Origin: DATLMR01 sp035634255 | GTDB taxonomy: Bacteria; Acidobacteriota; Blastocatellia; UBA7656 | Direction of reading: 5' to 3' | Assembly: GCA_035634255.1 (NCBI GenBank) | Contig: DASQDI010000057.1 | Span: forward strand, 1 to 29,665 | Length of the DNA stretch: 29,665 bases | Shown: positions 16,416-23,626 of the stretch, one piece after another | Layout: every line of letters starts with the position of its first letter | Numbering within the stretch: position 1 is the stretch's first letter | The notes under the pieces: model-generated | The model's input: the letters and a program-made list of their open reading frames with translations, nothing else | Databases searched by the model: none | What the model was told of the DNA's origin: nothing | Translations under genes and position numbers: made by a program

Positions 16416-17030
16416 ATGCCGGATCATGGACTTCAGAGAAGAGGGGCGCGGAGCATCGCTTTCGCATGGGCGGTCGCCATCGCGCTTTTGATCGCCGGAT
16501 GCGGCGGGAAGCCCTTCAAAGTGAAGACCCGGCCCGACCCTCCCCCTTCGGCATCAGGCCCGGTGGCGGAATCGCGGGGAATCTCCTTTCAGGCGGAAGC
16601 CCTGACGGACGAGGATTACCTGTACGAGACTTTCGACGCAAACCTGATCATGGCCGGAATTCTGCCCGTGAGAGTAAAGGTGGGGAATTCGAGCCCGGAG
16701 GCGCTGAACCTCAAACGGGCGAGGTTCGAAGTCGGCTCAGGCGGGCGGCCCCTCAAGATGATGGATGCGCGGCGCGCCTACAAGCGGCTCGTCTCTTATT
16801 ACGGGATTTCAACTTACTCGCAGGAAGGCTACCGAGAGTCGAGGGACGATTTTTCAGCTTACGCCTTGAACCTGGAGCCGCCGCTCCCGCCGGGCGAGAC
16901 CCGGCAAGGGATACTCTTCTTTCAGGTCCCCGATGAGCAGATTCGCCGGGGCGGGCTCACTTTGCTTGTCAGGAAGCTGAAGGTCGGGAAATCCAACCCT
17001 GAAACCTCGGTTGAGTTGAAGCTCAACTGA
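16416..17030 (+). CDS. Predicted lipoprotein of unknown function
   Basis: A 204-residue exported lipoprotein. A positive N-terminus (QRRGARS) and hydrophobic core (IAFAWAVAIALLIAG) end in the lipobox LIAGC, with Cys29 the predicted lipidated residue, followed by GG, which does not predict inner-membrane retention. The mature part has a Pro-rich linker and a beta-rich domain (LPVRVKVGNSSPEALNLKRA, PPLPPGETRQGILFFQVPD) resembling DUF4352/immunoglobulin-like domains that buffer surface proteins; this resemblance is weak and the function is unknown. The proposed ATG has no spaced Shine-Dalgarno (GAAGG abuts it) and fits a leaderless message. Its last 8 bases overlap the end of the convergent ABC ATPase gene. 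Confidence 0.78.
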   Translation: MPDHGLQRRGARSIAFAWAVAIALLIAGCGGKPFKVKTRPDPPPSASGPVAESRGISFQAEALTDEDYLYETFDANLIMAGILPVRVKVGNSSPEALNLKRARFEVGSGGRPLKMMDARRAYKRLVSYYGISTYSQEGYRESRDDFSAYALNLEPPLPPGETRQGILFFQVPDEQIRRGGLTLLVRKLKVGKSNPETSVELKLN

Positions 17031-17952
17031 TCTCCCTTTGTTCCTCCCATAGCGTTAAGCCCCGGCCCGCGGTTTCCGTGTCGGCGGTCGTCTCGCTGCG
17101 CATCACCCAGTCGTAAATCTCTTCCAGATCCGGCCGCGAGACCCCCGTGACCACGGCCCCATAATCCTGTAATTGTTCGAGCAGGCCGTCTCCGTAATCA
17201 TCTGCCAGAAGTTTGAACGTGATCGATTCTCCTTCAACCTTAAACCGCATCCTCTCCGGCTTAAACGGGAGCCCTCGCTCGCAGATTCCCTCGACCACGC
17301 GCCACCGCTGAAGCGCCGGGCGCGTCTCAAGCAGTCGTATCCGCCCCCTTTCCAAAAACGCTATGCGGTCTGCGAGGTCCTCGACATCTCTCATAATGTG
17401 AGAAGTGAGCAGAATGGCAGGCGAAAAGATCCTGCGAGCCTCCCTCACTTTTTCGACGAAGAGCCTTCTCATCTTAGGGTCGAGCCCCGAAGTGGGCTCG
17501 TCCAGTATCAGCATCGACGGCCGGGGAGCGAGGGCGACGGTTAAGGCGGCCTTGGCCTTCATCCCTTTCGACAGCTTCCTGAATCTCTTCCGCGAGTCGA
17601 CTTCGAATTCGCGAAGGAGCCGCCGGGCGTAGTCGTCGTCCCACGAAGGGTAAAAGGAGCCATAAAATTTCAACAGATTATCGACGGAAACATCGGGGAA
17701 CAGGCGAGGGTCTTCCAGAAACACGCCGAGCCGCTCTTTTATCTCCGTCTCCCTGGAATCGAGATCGAGCCCGAAGAACCTGACCTCACCCCCGTCCCGC
17801 CGGACCAGATTCAGCATCGCCTGGATCAAGGTGGTCTTGCCCGCGCCGTTCGACCCGATTATCGCGAGCGTCTCGCCCGGCTCAATCGATAACGAGATGT
17901 CTAGATCGAAGCCACCATAGAGTTTCTTGAGGCCGTTGATTTTAATCGCCAT
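17023..17952 (-). CDS. ABC transporter ATP-binding protein
   Basis: Nucleotide-binding subunit of an ABC-2 type transporter, 309 residues from the ATG at 17952, which has AGGAG eight bases upstream. A longer open frame exists but would run into the upstream gene. Walker A is GSNGAGKTTL (about residues 37-46), signature LSKGMKAKAAL, Walker B LILDEPTSGLDP, and the switch histidine is in LLTSHIMRDVEDL. About 90 residues follow the domain, with a fold seen in drug/antibiotic exporter ATPases. It is the last gene of a co-directional set with the secreted 569-residue protein (19 bases upstream) and the permease. It is probably the ATPase partner of that permease. The 3' end overlaps the lipoprotein gene by 8 bp. 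Confidence 0.93.
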   Translation of the reverse strand: MAIKINGLKKLYGGFDLDISLSIEPGETLAIIGSNGAGKTTLIQAMLNLVRRDGGEVRFFGLDLDSRETEIKERLGVFLEDPRLFPDVSVDNLLKFYGSFYPSWDDDYARRLLREFEVDSRKRFRKLSKGMKAKAALTVALAPRPSMLILDEPTSGLDPKMRRLFVEKVREARRIFSPAILLTSHIMRDVEDLADRIAFLERGRIRLLETRPALQRWRVVEGICERGLPFKPERMRFKVEGESITFKLLADDYGDGLLEQLQDYGAVVTGVSRPDLEEIYDWVMRSETTADTETAGRGLTLWEEQREIS

Positions 17953-17971
17953 CACCACGTCTCCTGCCCCT

Positions 17972-19681
17972 TCAAAGCGGCCTCTTCGCCCCCGTCGCTT
18001 TCGGCCTGTCCGATGTTTTGAGGATGGCCATTTCGCACGCGGCAAGCCTCGCCACGAGCCCTATGGCCAGGTCTTCTATCCCGTGCGCGGCGAGCAGAGA
18101 ACTCTCAAGGTCCTGGTTCCCGGCATGCGCAAAAGCCTGCTGAATCTCCGGCGCTTCGATCAACTCGCCGGGGTCGTTGAATTCCTTCAGCAGATTATTT
18201 TTCGACTCGTCCGGGCTTCCCCTCTTTCTGAGGGTGTGATTTATGCTCGCCACACCGCCCCACAGCAGGTCGAGAGTCTCGGGCGTGCCGAGCGCCGCGA
18301 TCTCGGAGGAGAGCGAGAACATGGCGCGGGCATGCAGTCCATTCCAATCGGATTTGGCGAGACTCGCCCGCGCTTCGGAAATGACCAGCCTGAAAAACTC
18401 CAACTCCTTCTTCGCGAATGCCGCCCTTGCGATCTGGGCGAACTGGACCGCCTTCAACGCCGGGTCTTCGACCTTGCGGGCTACGATCATCGCCCCCGCC
18501 AGCTCGGACTTTGACATGAGTATCTTGAACTCCACGTTGATCAGGAGGTTCGTGTACAGCTTTTTGTGAGGCTCGCTTTTAAGCTCATCTATCAGCTTCC
18601 CGGCTCGCTCCAAATCCCCCTCGGCGAGCGCGGCTGAGATGCTCAATTCGGGGTCCTCATCCGGTGCCTCTTCCTTCTTCTCCCTGCTCAATCGGGCGAG
18701 CGTGAAGCTCAAAGCCTGAGCATACTCGGGCGGCAGGTCGGCCGACAGCCTCGACGCCACGCCCTTCAATTCTTCCGAAAGCTCGGGCGCGTATTCGAGG
18801 GATAAAGTCGAGAGGACCGCCGCTATCATCGCGCGGTACATGGACCTGATGCTCAGCTCGACCTTTTTGTACCCCTTCTCCTTCTGAAGCGCCTCGTCCG
18901 TCTCTCCCAGAGACGTCTTCAGAATGTCGTAAGCGACCGAGAAGAACCGGACCCGCAGAGCGGTATCGGTCGGCTCGGTGATCTTATCGGCGAAGGACAT
19001 CTTCGACGGAAATATGTAATCGACGAAAAAGTATAGGCCGCTCAAAGCGATGATCGTGGGGCGCAGCTTTAACCCCTCAAGGGCCTGCCCGGCCACGTAG
19101 TCCGCGAGTATTACATTCTTCTCTCTGAGTTTCGTGAGTGCTACGAAGGCTCCGGGATTTATACTCACCGCCAGGCTCCTTTGCAGGAAAGCGGCCGCCA
19201 TCTTCTCATCGGTGCCCATCACCTCGTTCGAGAGCTTCGCGAGTTGCTGCAAATTCGGGTCCTGCCCCATCATCTGATTCATGAAGGGAGCTTCCTCGCT
19301 CCTGTGCCCTCCCAGAACCTCTTCCAAATACTTGCCCGCCATTTTCGGGTCGCGGGGGAAAAGCGCGCTCAGAAAGATTCTGTTGGCCACGTCGGGCTTG
19401 AAGTCTCTGTCCTTCTGCTCCCTGATCCATTTCCACAGATCGCGAAACTGCGCCCGGCCCCTCTCCGGCTCGTGAACCCATAGGAGGTTCGCCATCTTCG
19501 CCCGAACCCTCACGTACGCCAGCGAGTCTTTGAGCTTGGCCGAGTCTTTGTGAACACTGTCGAGCTCCTGTAAGGCCCTCTCCCGAGGAGAAACGACGCC
19601 CGCACTTACCTGCCGGCCGTGGGCGGAAAGATTCGCGGCGAGAAGGGGCAGAATCAACATGCTCAGTATTTGACGACGCAT
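17972..19681 (-). CDS. Secreted helical protein of unknown function, within the ABC cluster
   Basis: I do not recognise this 569-residue protein. GGAGG six bases before the ATG at 19681 sets the start. A signal peptide is visible (RRQILSMLILPLLAANLSAHG, cut near residue 20). The rest is almost wholly alpha-helical, with repeated helix pairs such as VRVRAKMANLLWVHEPERGRAQF and LSISAALAEGDLERAGKLIDEL, which resemble TPR/HEAT-like solenoids; only one or two cysteines occur. It lies between the permease (33 bases upstream) and the ATPase (19 bases downstream), so it is probably translated from the same message and may act outside the membrane with that transporter. This role is inferred from position only. 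Confidence 0.75.
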   Translation of the reverse strand: MRRQILSMLILPLLAANLSAHGRQVSAGVVSPRERALQELDSVHKDSAKLKDSLAYVRVRAKMANLLWVHEPERGRAQFRDLWKWIREQKDRDFKPDVANRIFLSALFPRDPKMAGKYLEEVLGGHRSEEAPFMNQMMGQDPNLQQLAKLSNEVMGTDEKMAAAFLQRSLAVSINPGAFVALTKLREKNVILADYVAGQALEGLKLRPTIIALSGLYFFVDYIFPSKMSFADKITEPTDTALRVRFFSVAYDILKTSLGETDEALQKEKGYKKVELSIRSMYRAMIAAVLSTLSLEYAPELSEELKGVASRLSADLPPEYAQALSFTLARLSREKKEEAPDEDPELSISAALAEGDLERAGKLIDELKSEPHKKLYTNLLINVEFKILMSKSELAGAMIVARKVEDPALKAVQFAQIARAAFAKKELEFFRLVISEARASLAKSDWNGLHARAMFSLSSEIAALGTPETLDLLWGGVASINHTLRKRGSPDESKNNLLKEFNDPGELIEAPEIQQAFAHAGNQDLESSLLAAHGIEDLAIGLVARLAACEMAILKTSDRPKATGAKRPL

Positions 19682-19714
19682 CGCTTGCCTCCGTTTGATA
19701 GGTTCTAACATTCG

Positions 19715-20497
19715 TCACACATAGGAGCGCTTCAGCTTGAAGAAGACCGAGGCCAGCCCTCCCACTAAAATCGACACCGACAACAAAGCCACGGAAATGC
19801 CCCCGAATACCCCGTAGCGCGCCAAGTACGTTACAACCGCGTCCTGCCCGTTGAACCCGGCCACGCGTACGGTAAAGATGAAGGGGGAGGTTACGATCAG
19901 GATCGAAACTACCGTAACGACTGACGGCAGCAGTTGGGGGCTGATGTTGAAGGCCAGCCCGATGGCGGTGACGGAACTGAAAAGGCTGAGAGAGAAGAGC
20001 AGGTAAAGAAACGAAAGCCCGAGCAGAACGGGCGTGAGCGCGTCCCGGCTTATGAGCCCGGCAGCGAGAAAGAAGCCATAGAAAAGATAGACTATTAACA
20101 CGCAGGCCGCCGTGAGTATCAAGCTGCTGAGAACCCGGCTCCAGTAAAGCGTGTGGCAGTTGATCGGGAGCGTGCGGTAGATGGCGAAAGAGCCACATGT
20201 CTTTTCCGTTTGGATGAGGAACATGAAAACGACCACGGGAACGATCAACGTGGTCGAAAAAAGAAGCAGCAGCGATAACTGGGAAGCGGGCGAGACTTCA
20301 AACGGACCGCCCGAGAAGGGCAGAGTCAGGTCCGACTCGAACCGGGAGAGAAGTAACCCGAGAGATGAGAGTCCGCCCCAGATTATGACCATCCGCCGGC
20401 TCACTTTCTCGAAGAGCAGGTCTTTTCTTACAAGGGCCAGAGCTGCTCTTAACTGCCCTCGTACGTGTTGGGCTCCGTACCGATTCGAGGCCGTCAT
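19715..20497 (-). CDS. ABC-2 type transporter permease
   Basis: Integral membrane subunit of an ABC transporter, 260 residues. An N-terminal amphipathic part (ALALVRKDLLFEK) is followed by six hydrophobic segments, for example SLLLLFSTTLIVPVVVFMFL and LILTAACVLIVYLFYGFFL. Between the second and third lies EKTCGSFAIYRTLPINCHTLYW, a positively charged cytoplasmic loop of the kind seen in ABC-2 permeases that keep an 'RTLP' style motif. The GTG/ATG start at 20497 has a run of G (GGGGGGTGACGC) upstream. It begins 161 bases after the cysteine-rich peptide gene, with a hairpin between them, and is likely the membrane partner of the ATPase at 17023-17952. Confidence 0.88.
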   Translation of the reverse strand: MTASNRYGAQHVRGQLRAALALVRKDLLFEKVSRRMVIIWGGLSSLGLLLSRFESDLTLPFSGGPFEVSPASQLSLLLLFSTTLIVPVVVFMFLIQTEKTCGSFAIYRTLPINCHTLYWSRVLSSLILTAACVLIVYLFYGFFLAAGLISRDALTPVLLGLSFLYLLFSLSLFSSVTAIGLAFNISPQLLPSVVTVVSILIVTSPFIFTVRVAGFNGQDAVVTYLARYGVFGGISVALLSVSILVGGLASVFFKLKRSYV

Positions 20498-20557
20498 GCG
20501 TCACCCCCCGCTAACTTATTTCCCTTCAGATTAAATACAGAGTGTGCGAGCAAAGTG

Positions 20558-20589
20558 GGGAGCGGATCACCCTTCCCTTGATCCGCCCC
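20558..20589 (-). terminator. Hairpin between the peptide gene and the permease gene
   Basis: On the minus strand GGGGCGGATCA (20589-20579) pairs with TGATCCGCTCCC (20569-20558) through about 11 bp including one G-U, with a 9-nt loop. A short weak T-run (CACTTTGC) follows. It could attenuate transcription from the peptide gene into the ABC genes. Confidence 0.4.
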
Positions 20590-20658
20590 GCCACTCCCGG
20601 CCAGACAATCCGGCGCTCGTTAGTATTCAGTCATCCTTCGCACTCCGAACCGGCCCCT

Positions 20659-21195
20659 TCAGTTAAGGATTTCTCCCTTGTCCGAGCCTCCGCCCTCGCC
20701 AATGCTGATGTGAGCGCAGGCTACGGCGCAGAGCGTGGCTATCCCCCCCCCTATCGACGCGCAGACTGCGCAGGCGGGTAAAACTCCGAGGGCGCACGTC
20801 GCCGCGCAGACGGCGGCGGCGTACAGGCTCACCCCGTTTGCCCTCAAACAGTTGTACCAGCAGGCAAATCCCGAGGTGGCCTGAGTCTCGACCCCCGGCT
20901 CTTTCGGCTCGTCGAGGGCTTTCCTGAGCAGGCGATAATTAACGTTTCCGAGCCGGGCTCTCACCTCCGCCGCGACTGCTTTATTCGTGAGAGCCTTCCT
21001 GATTTCCGCCTTCAGATCGGCTCTCTTCTCAGACTTCACAGTTGACGCGCGACCGCTCTCGGGACTGAGCGCGGTCGGAAGATTCGGGGACGGCGTTGGC
21101 GCGGTCGTGCCTTTAGCCAGAGCCATAGGGGTGGACAATATTGTTGTGGTGACGCAGAGGGCCAGGAATCTCTTCATGGCTACTTTTAGGTCCAT
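20659..21195 (-). CDS. Secreted cysteine-rich peptide precursor, bacteriocin-like
   Basis: A 178-residue precursor of unknown family. GGAGG seven bases before the ATG at 21195 sets the start. The signal peptide is about residues 1-27 (cut after MALA). A Pro/Ser/Thr linker and a charged helical region (residues 55-96) follow. The C-terminal part (about 110-170) is small-residue-rich and hydrophobic with eight cysteines at 112, 116, 130, 134, 142, 145, 156 and 160, in four close pairs (CWYNC, CAATC, CAVC, CAVAC), as in disulfide-rich antimicrobial peptides such as the halocin C8 type. That resemblance is mine by eye, not a database match. A Crp/Fnr gene lies upstream, FNR-like boxes precede its promoter, and ABC genes follow. 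Confidence 0.7.
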   Translation of the reverse strand: MDLKVAMKRFLALCVTTTILSTPMALAKGTTAPTPSPNLPTALSPESGRASTVKSEKRADLKAEIRKALTNKAVAAEVRARLGNVNYRLLRKALDEPKEPGVETQATSGFACWYNCLRANGVSLYAAAVCAATCALGVLPACAVCASIGGGIATLCAVACAHISIGEGGGSDKGEILN

Positions 21196-21266
21196 TACTA
21201 ACCTCCTCCTCAATCTGGTTAAGGTTAAGTTGTGGCCTGGGGGTCTGTCTTGCCTGAACCGCCCGC

Positions 21267-21295
21267 ATATTACGTAAAGTCGGGGTCACTGTCAT
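21267..21295 (-). promoter_or_regulatory. Promoter of the cysteine-rich peptide gene
   Basis: Read on the minus strand, ATGACA (21295-21290), a 17-bp spacer and TAATAT (21272-21267). Transcription would start near 21260, leaving a leader of about 65 bases. The -35 overlaps the proximal FNR-like box. Confidence 0.6.
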
Positions 21296-21308
21296 TGATA
21301 AATGTCAG
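21289..21308 (-). promoter_or_regulatory. Proximal FNR/CRP-like operator of the peptide gene
   Basis: Contains CTGACATTTATCAA on the minus strand (21308-21295), a FNR/Dnr-like TTGAT-N4-ATCAA variant with a perfect ATCAA half. It sits within the 20-bp inverted repeat CTGTCATT-GATA-AATGTCAG on the plus strand. The 14-bp box is centred about -41.5 from the predicted start, the class II activator position. Confidence 0.5.
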
Positions 21309-21316
21309 GAACGAGC

Positions 21317-21330
21317 TTAACAATTATCAA
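21317..21330 (-). promoter_or_regulatory. Distal FNR-like operator of the peptide gene
   Basis: TTGATAATTGTTAA on the minus strand, with a perfect TTGAT half and a poor second half. Its centre is 22 bp, two helical turns, upstream of the proximal box and about -63.5 from the predicted start. It lies just downstream of the regulator gene's stop. Confidence 0.4.
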
Positions 21331-21336
21331 AGCGCC

Positions 21337-22029
21337 TCAGAGGTATTCGAGGTCCGACACTATGATCCAGCCTTTTTGCCGCCTTATGATCCCATCCTCC
21401 TGCAATTGCCTGAGCAGGCGGCTAAGATGTTCGGGTGAGACGGCTATGAATCTCGCCATCTCCGCATGCTTCATGGGCATCGGCACACGTATGTCTTTCC
21501 TGCCTTCGCCCGAGCCCATCGCCGAAACCAGCTGCCGCAGCAGCCGCCTGAGCCTGTGGATCGAAGACGACTCGCCTAACTGCACGACCCTGTCTACGTG
21601 GTCGAGTATCTCCCGGCTGTGGGCCTGATGAAGCTGCCAGGAGAAGAGCGCGTCGGTTCGGGCAAGGTCTATCAGGGCGTCGGCCGAGATTCGCCGCAAG
21701 CGGCACCTCGTCAGGGTCACGGCGGTCGCCGGGTACGGCTCGCGCACGAGGGCCGACGGAGCGCCCAGAAGCCATCCGGGATACCGGAGGCTTATTATCA
21801 CCTCGCGGCCCGCGTCGCTGATGCTGACCAGTTTTATCAAGCCCTGCTCGATCAGGTAAATCTCGTGAGGCGAAGACCCCTGCCGTAACAACTCCGTGCC
21901 TGCCGGGTATACTCGAGCCTCGGATTTGAGGCTCAATTCTTCGGATGTACCGGCGCAGGCGAGCGAAAAATCGGGATCGTTGCGGCGAAACTCGGGCTTC
22001 TTGTCCGCGGGTGGGACAGGGGTTTTCAT
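21337..22029 (-). CDS. Crp/Fnr-family transcriptional regulator
   Basis: 230 residues. The N-terminal half is a cyclic-nucleotide-binding-like beta-roll (RVYPAGTELLRQGSSPHEIYL, then VSISDAGREVIISLRYPGWLLG), followed by a long dimerisation helix and a C-terminal winged helix (MKHAEMARFIAVSPEHLSRLLR, then GIIRRQKGWIIV). The only cysteines, in SLACAGT and LTRCRL, do not form the FNR iron-sulfur set, so the signal is probably not oxygen sensed by a 4Fe-4S cluster. AGGAGG lies seven bases before the ATG. A possible promoter TTGCGG-N17-TATGCT lies upstream. It is 142 bases upstream of the peptide gene, whose promoter has matching boxes, so regulation of that gene is likely but inferred. Confidence 0.92.
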   Translation of the reverse strand: MKTPVPPADKKPEFRRNDPDFSLACAGTSEELSLKSEARVYPAGTELLRQGSSPHEIYLIEQGLIKLVSISDAGREVIISLRYPGWLLGAPSALVREPYPATAVTLTRCRLRRISADALIDLARTDALFSWQLHQAHSREILDHVDRVVQLGESSSIHRLRRLLRQLVSAMGSGEGRKDIRVPMPMKHAEMARFIAVSPEHLSRLLRQLQEDGIIRRQKGWIIVSDLEYL

Positions 22030-22286
22030 CAGACGGCCTCCTCGTAATGGCTCTGGGTAAAGCCTGTAAGCGGGGAAACCTTTAGGGATTGTGGCGGCCC
22101 TAGCATACTAAAGCGCCGTCTGCTCCGCAATGGAAAAGTGGCAACAGGCACGCGCTTGCCGGGCCTGTCATCTTTATCAATCTTCCGACAGGAAGCCGTG
22201 GGAGTTCAGCGGGGCAGGACCCTTTAGGCGAGAGAAAGCCCGCGGGAGGGAGGGCCTTCCGGTTTTCGAATAGCTAACGGTGATCC

Positions 22287-23003
22287 TCATCGTTGCCCGT
22301 TCGCCCCGTATTCCGGGTACTCTTTTTCGAGGACCTCGCCGGGGTGCGGGGGCTCTTTGATGAGCTGCAGCGCGTCGCGCAAAACCCGTGTCTGCAGATC
22401 CCTCATGCCGGGCCTGCCCAGGGAGTTGCCGATCTGGAAGCCGACGGGGTAGACCGCGCGCGGCGGGCGCATCTGGCGCGAGGCGTCAGGGCTCACCGTG
22501 ATGAGGACCGTGGGAATGCCGCGCAGCTCGATTTCGCGTTGGACCGCAACGACCGTGCGGTGACAGACCTGCGGTCAGCCTCCCGTGAGCAGAACGATGT
22601 CGGCTCGCGATTTCTTGTCGATCTCTTCGGCGATCTGCGGGGCGGTCTCTTCGTACATCAGCTTGAGCTGCATCGTGTAGCCCATGTAGCCGATGTGCTC
22701 GCGCGCCACGCCTCCTATGAACCCTTCCCGCGCCAGCTCGCGAAGCGGGTCGAGCGGGAAGATCACGTTTACGTCGCGGTCCGCGTCCGAATGGTCGTAG
22801 TGGTGGTGGGTGACCATGAGGTCGGACGTGTCATCTTCGCCCCCGATGATGCGGAACGTCAGGTCCCCGAGCTCGTCGGCGATGTTGAAAGGCGTCTGGT
22901 CCTTCCGGTGCACGCCGCCCGCCGTCACCAGAGCGACCGTGGCACGCGACAGCTCGCGCTCGTAGGGGGTGAACGGCACGCACTTTCTCGATATTTGAGA
23001 CAT
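22287..23003 (-). CDS. Selenoprotein B-like protein (glycine/sarcosine/betaine/D-proline reductase family)
   Basis: One reading frame of 238 residues, interrupted at codon 143 by TGA (22577-22575), read here as selenocysteine. The flanking peptide is VLLTGG-U-PQVCHRTVV, giving a U-x-x-C redox motif. The part before it includes VALVTAGGVHRKDQTPFN and THHHYDHSDADRDVNVIFPLD, which match the GrdB/PrdB selenoprotein B family; the length fits the short PrdB-like members. A 7-bp stem GACCGCA/TGCGGTC starts at the TGA itself, a SECIS candidate. A perfect Shine-Dalgarno (TAAGGAGGT) precedes the ATG. No GrdA, PrdA or GrdE partner is present, so glycine or proline reduction is doubtful; its job is unknown. 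Automated callers would split it in two. Confidence 0.85.
22542..22577 (-). promoter_or_regulatory. Candidate SECIS hairpin at the selenoprotein B-like TGA
   Basis: Minus strand: GACCGCA (22576-22570) pairs with TGCGGTC (22548-22542), 7 bp perfect, with a 21-nt loop containing a short ACC/GGT helix and GGTCT on the 5' side, a motif also found in the E. coli fdhF SECIS loop. The stem starts within the UGA, as in fdhF. Confidence 0.5.
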
Positions 23004-23132
23004 CCGAAACCTCCTTAACTCCTCAAGGCCGGAGGAGGGGAGAATCGGGGCGCCGTTAAAGATGGCGGTCGAACCGCTCGATCCCGGCCCCGTACTCTCC
23101 CCGCCTTCCGCCGTCCTACGGGTAACGCCCGG

Positions 23133-23594
23133 TCAATCGAGCTTGCGAAGAACGTCGAATATCTCTTCGTTGTCGGGCTGAGACCCGATGTCGTGGATAT
23201 CCTTGTAGGCTATCTTTCCTTCTTTATCCACGACGAACAGCGCGCGCTCGCTGATCCCCTCCGGGCGGTATGCCCCGTACTTGCGAGCCACATCGCCTTT
23301 GGGTTCGAAGTCTGAAAGTAGATCGTAAGAGATGCCGCCGAGGCTCTTGGCCCAGGACGTGTTGCAGGGAACTGAATCGACTGATATACCCAGCACGTGG
23401 GTATCGGCGCCTTCGAATCGGCTGAGGTCAGCCTCATACGAAGGCATCTGGATGGTTCAAACGGGAGTCCACGCGAGCGGGTAGAAGGCTATGAACACGT
23501 TCTTCTTTCCGCGGTAATCGGACAGCCTGACTTTATTTCCCCGGTGACTGGGGAGCTCAAAGTCGGGGGCGGCATCACCAACTTCAACAGCCAT
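23133..23594 (-). CDS. Selenocysteine-containing peroxiredoxin
   Basis: Peroxide-reducing AhpC/TSA-family enzyme, 153 residues, with selenocysteine at the peroxidatic position. The frame from ATG 23594 (GGAGGG six bases upstream) reads VGDAAPDFELPSHRGN, then FYPLAWTPV-U-TIQM, where U46 is a TGA at 23459-23457 in the place of the normal TPVCT cysteine. Downstream residues YEADLSRFEGADTHVLGISV, then SVPCNTSWAKSLGG, fit the AhpE/PrxQ-like group; Cys77 could resolve. An ordinary reader would see a truncated frame starting at Met50. A SECIS-like hairpin follows the TGA. It lies between aroDE (32 bases) and the selenoprotein B-like gene (129 bases), all co-directional. Frameshift or pseudogene is unlikely, as both flanks are intact. 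Confidence 0.9.
23409..23445 (-). promoter_or_regulatory. Candidate SECIS hairpin of the selenocysteine peroxiredoxin
   Basis: Minus strand, 11 bases after the TGA: GCCTTCG (23445-23439) pairs with CGAAGGC (23415-23409), and inside it GGCTG (23433-23429) pairs with CAGCC (23424-23420) around the 4-nt loop ACCT. Two coaxial stems with the apex about 29-32 bases past the TGA fit bacterial SECIS geometry. Confidence 0.65.
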
Positions 23595-23626
23595 ATATTT
23601 CCCTCCTTAATAATCAGCGCACCACA

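Noticed and set aside
22287..23594. Pseudogenes or frameshifts in the peroxiredoxin and the selenoprotein B-like gene
   Set aside because: Each has a single TGA at a known redox position, intact frame on both sides and a following hairpin, so selenocysteine recoding explains them better.
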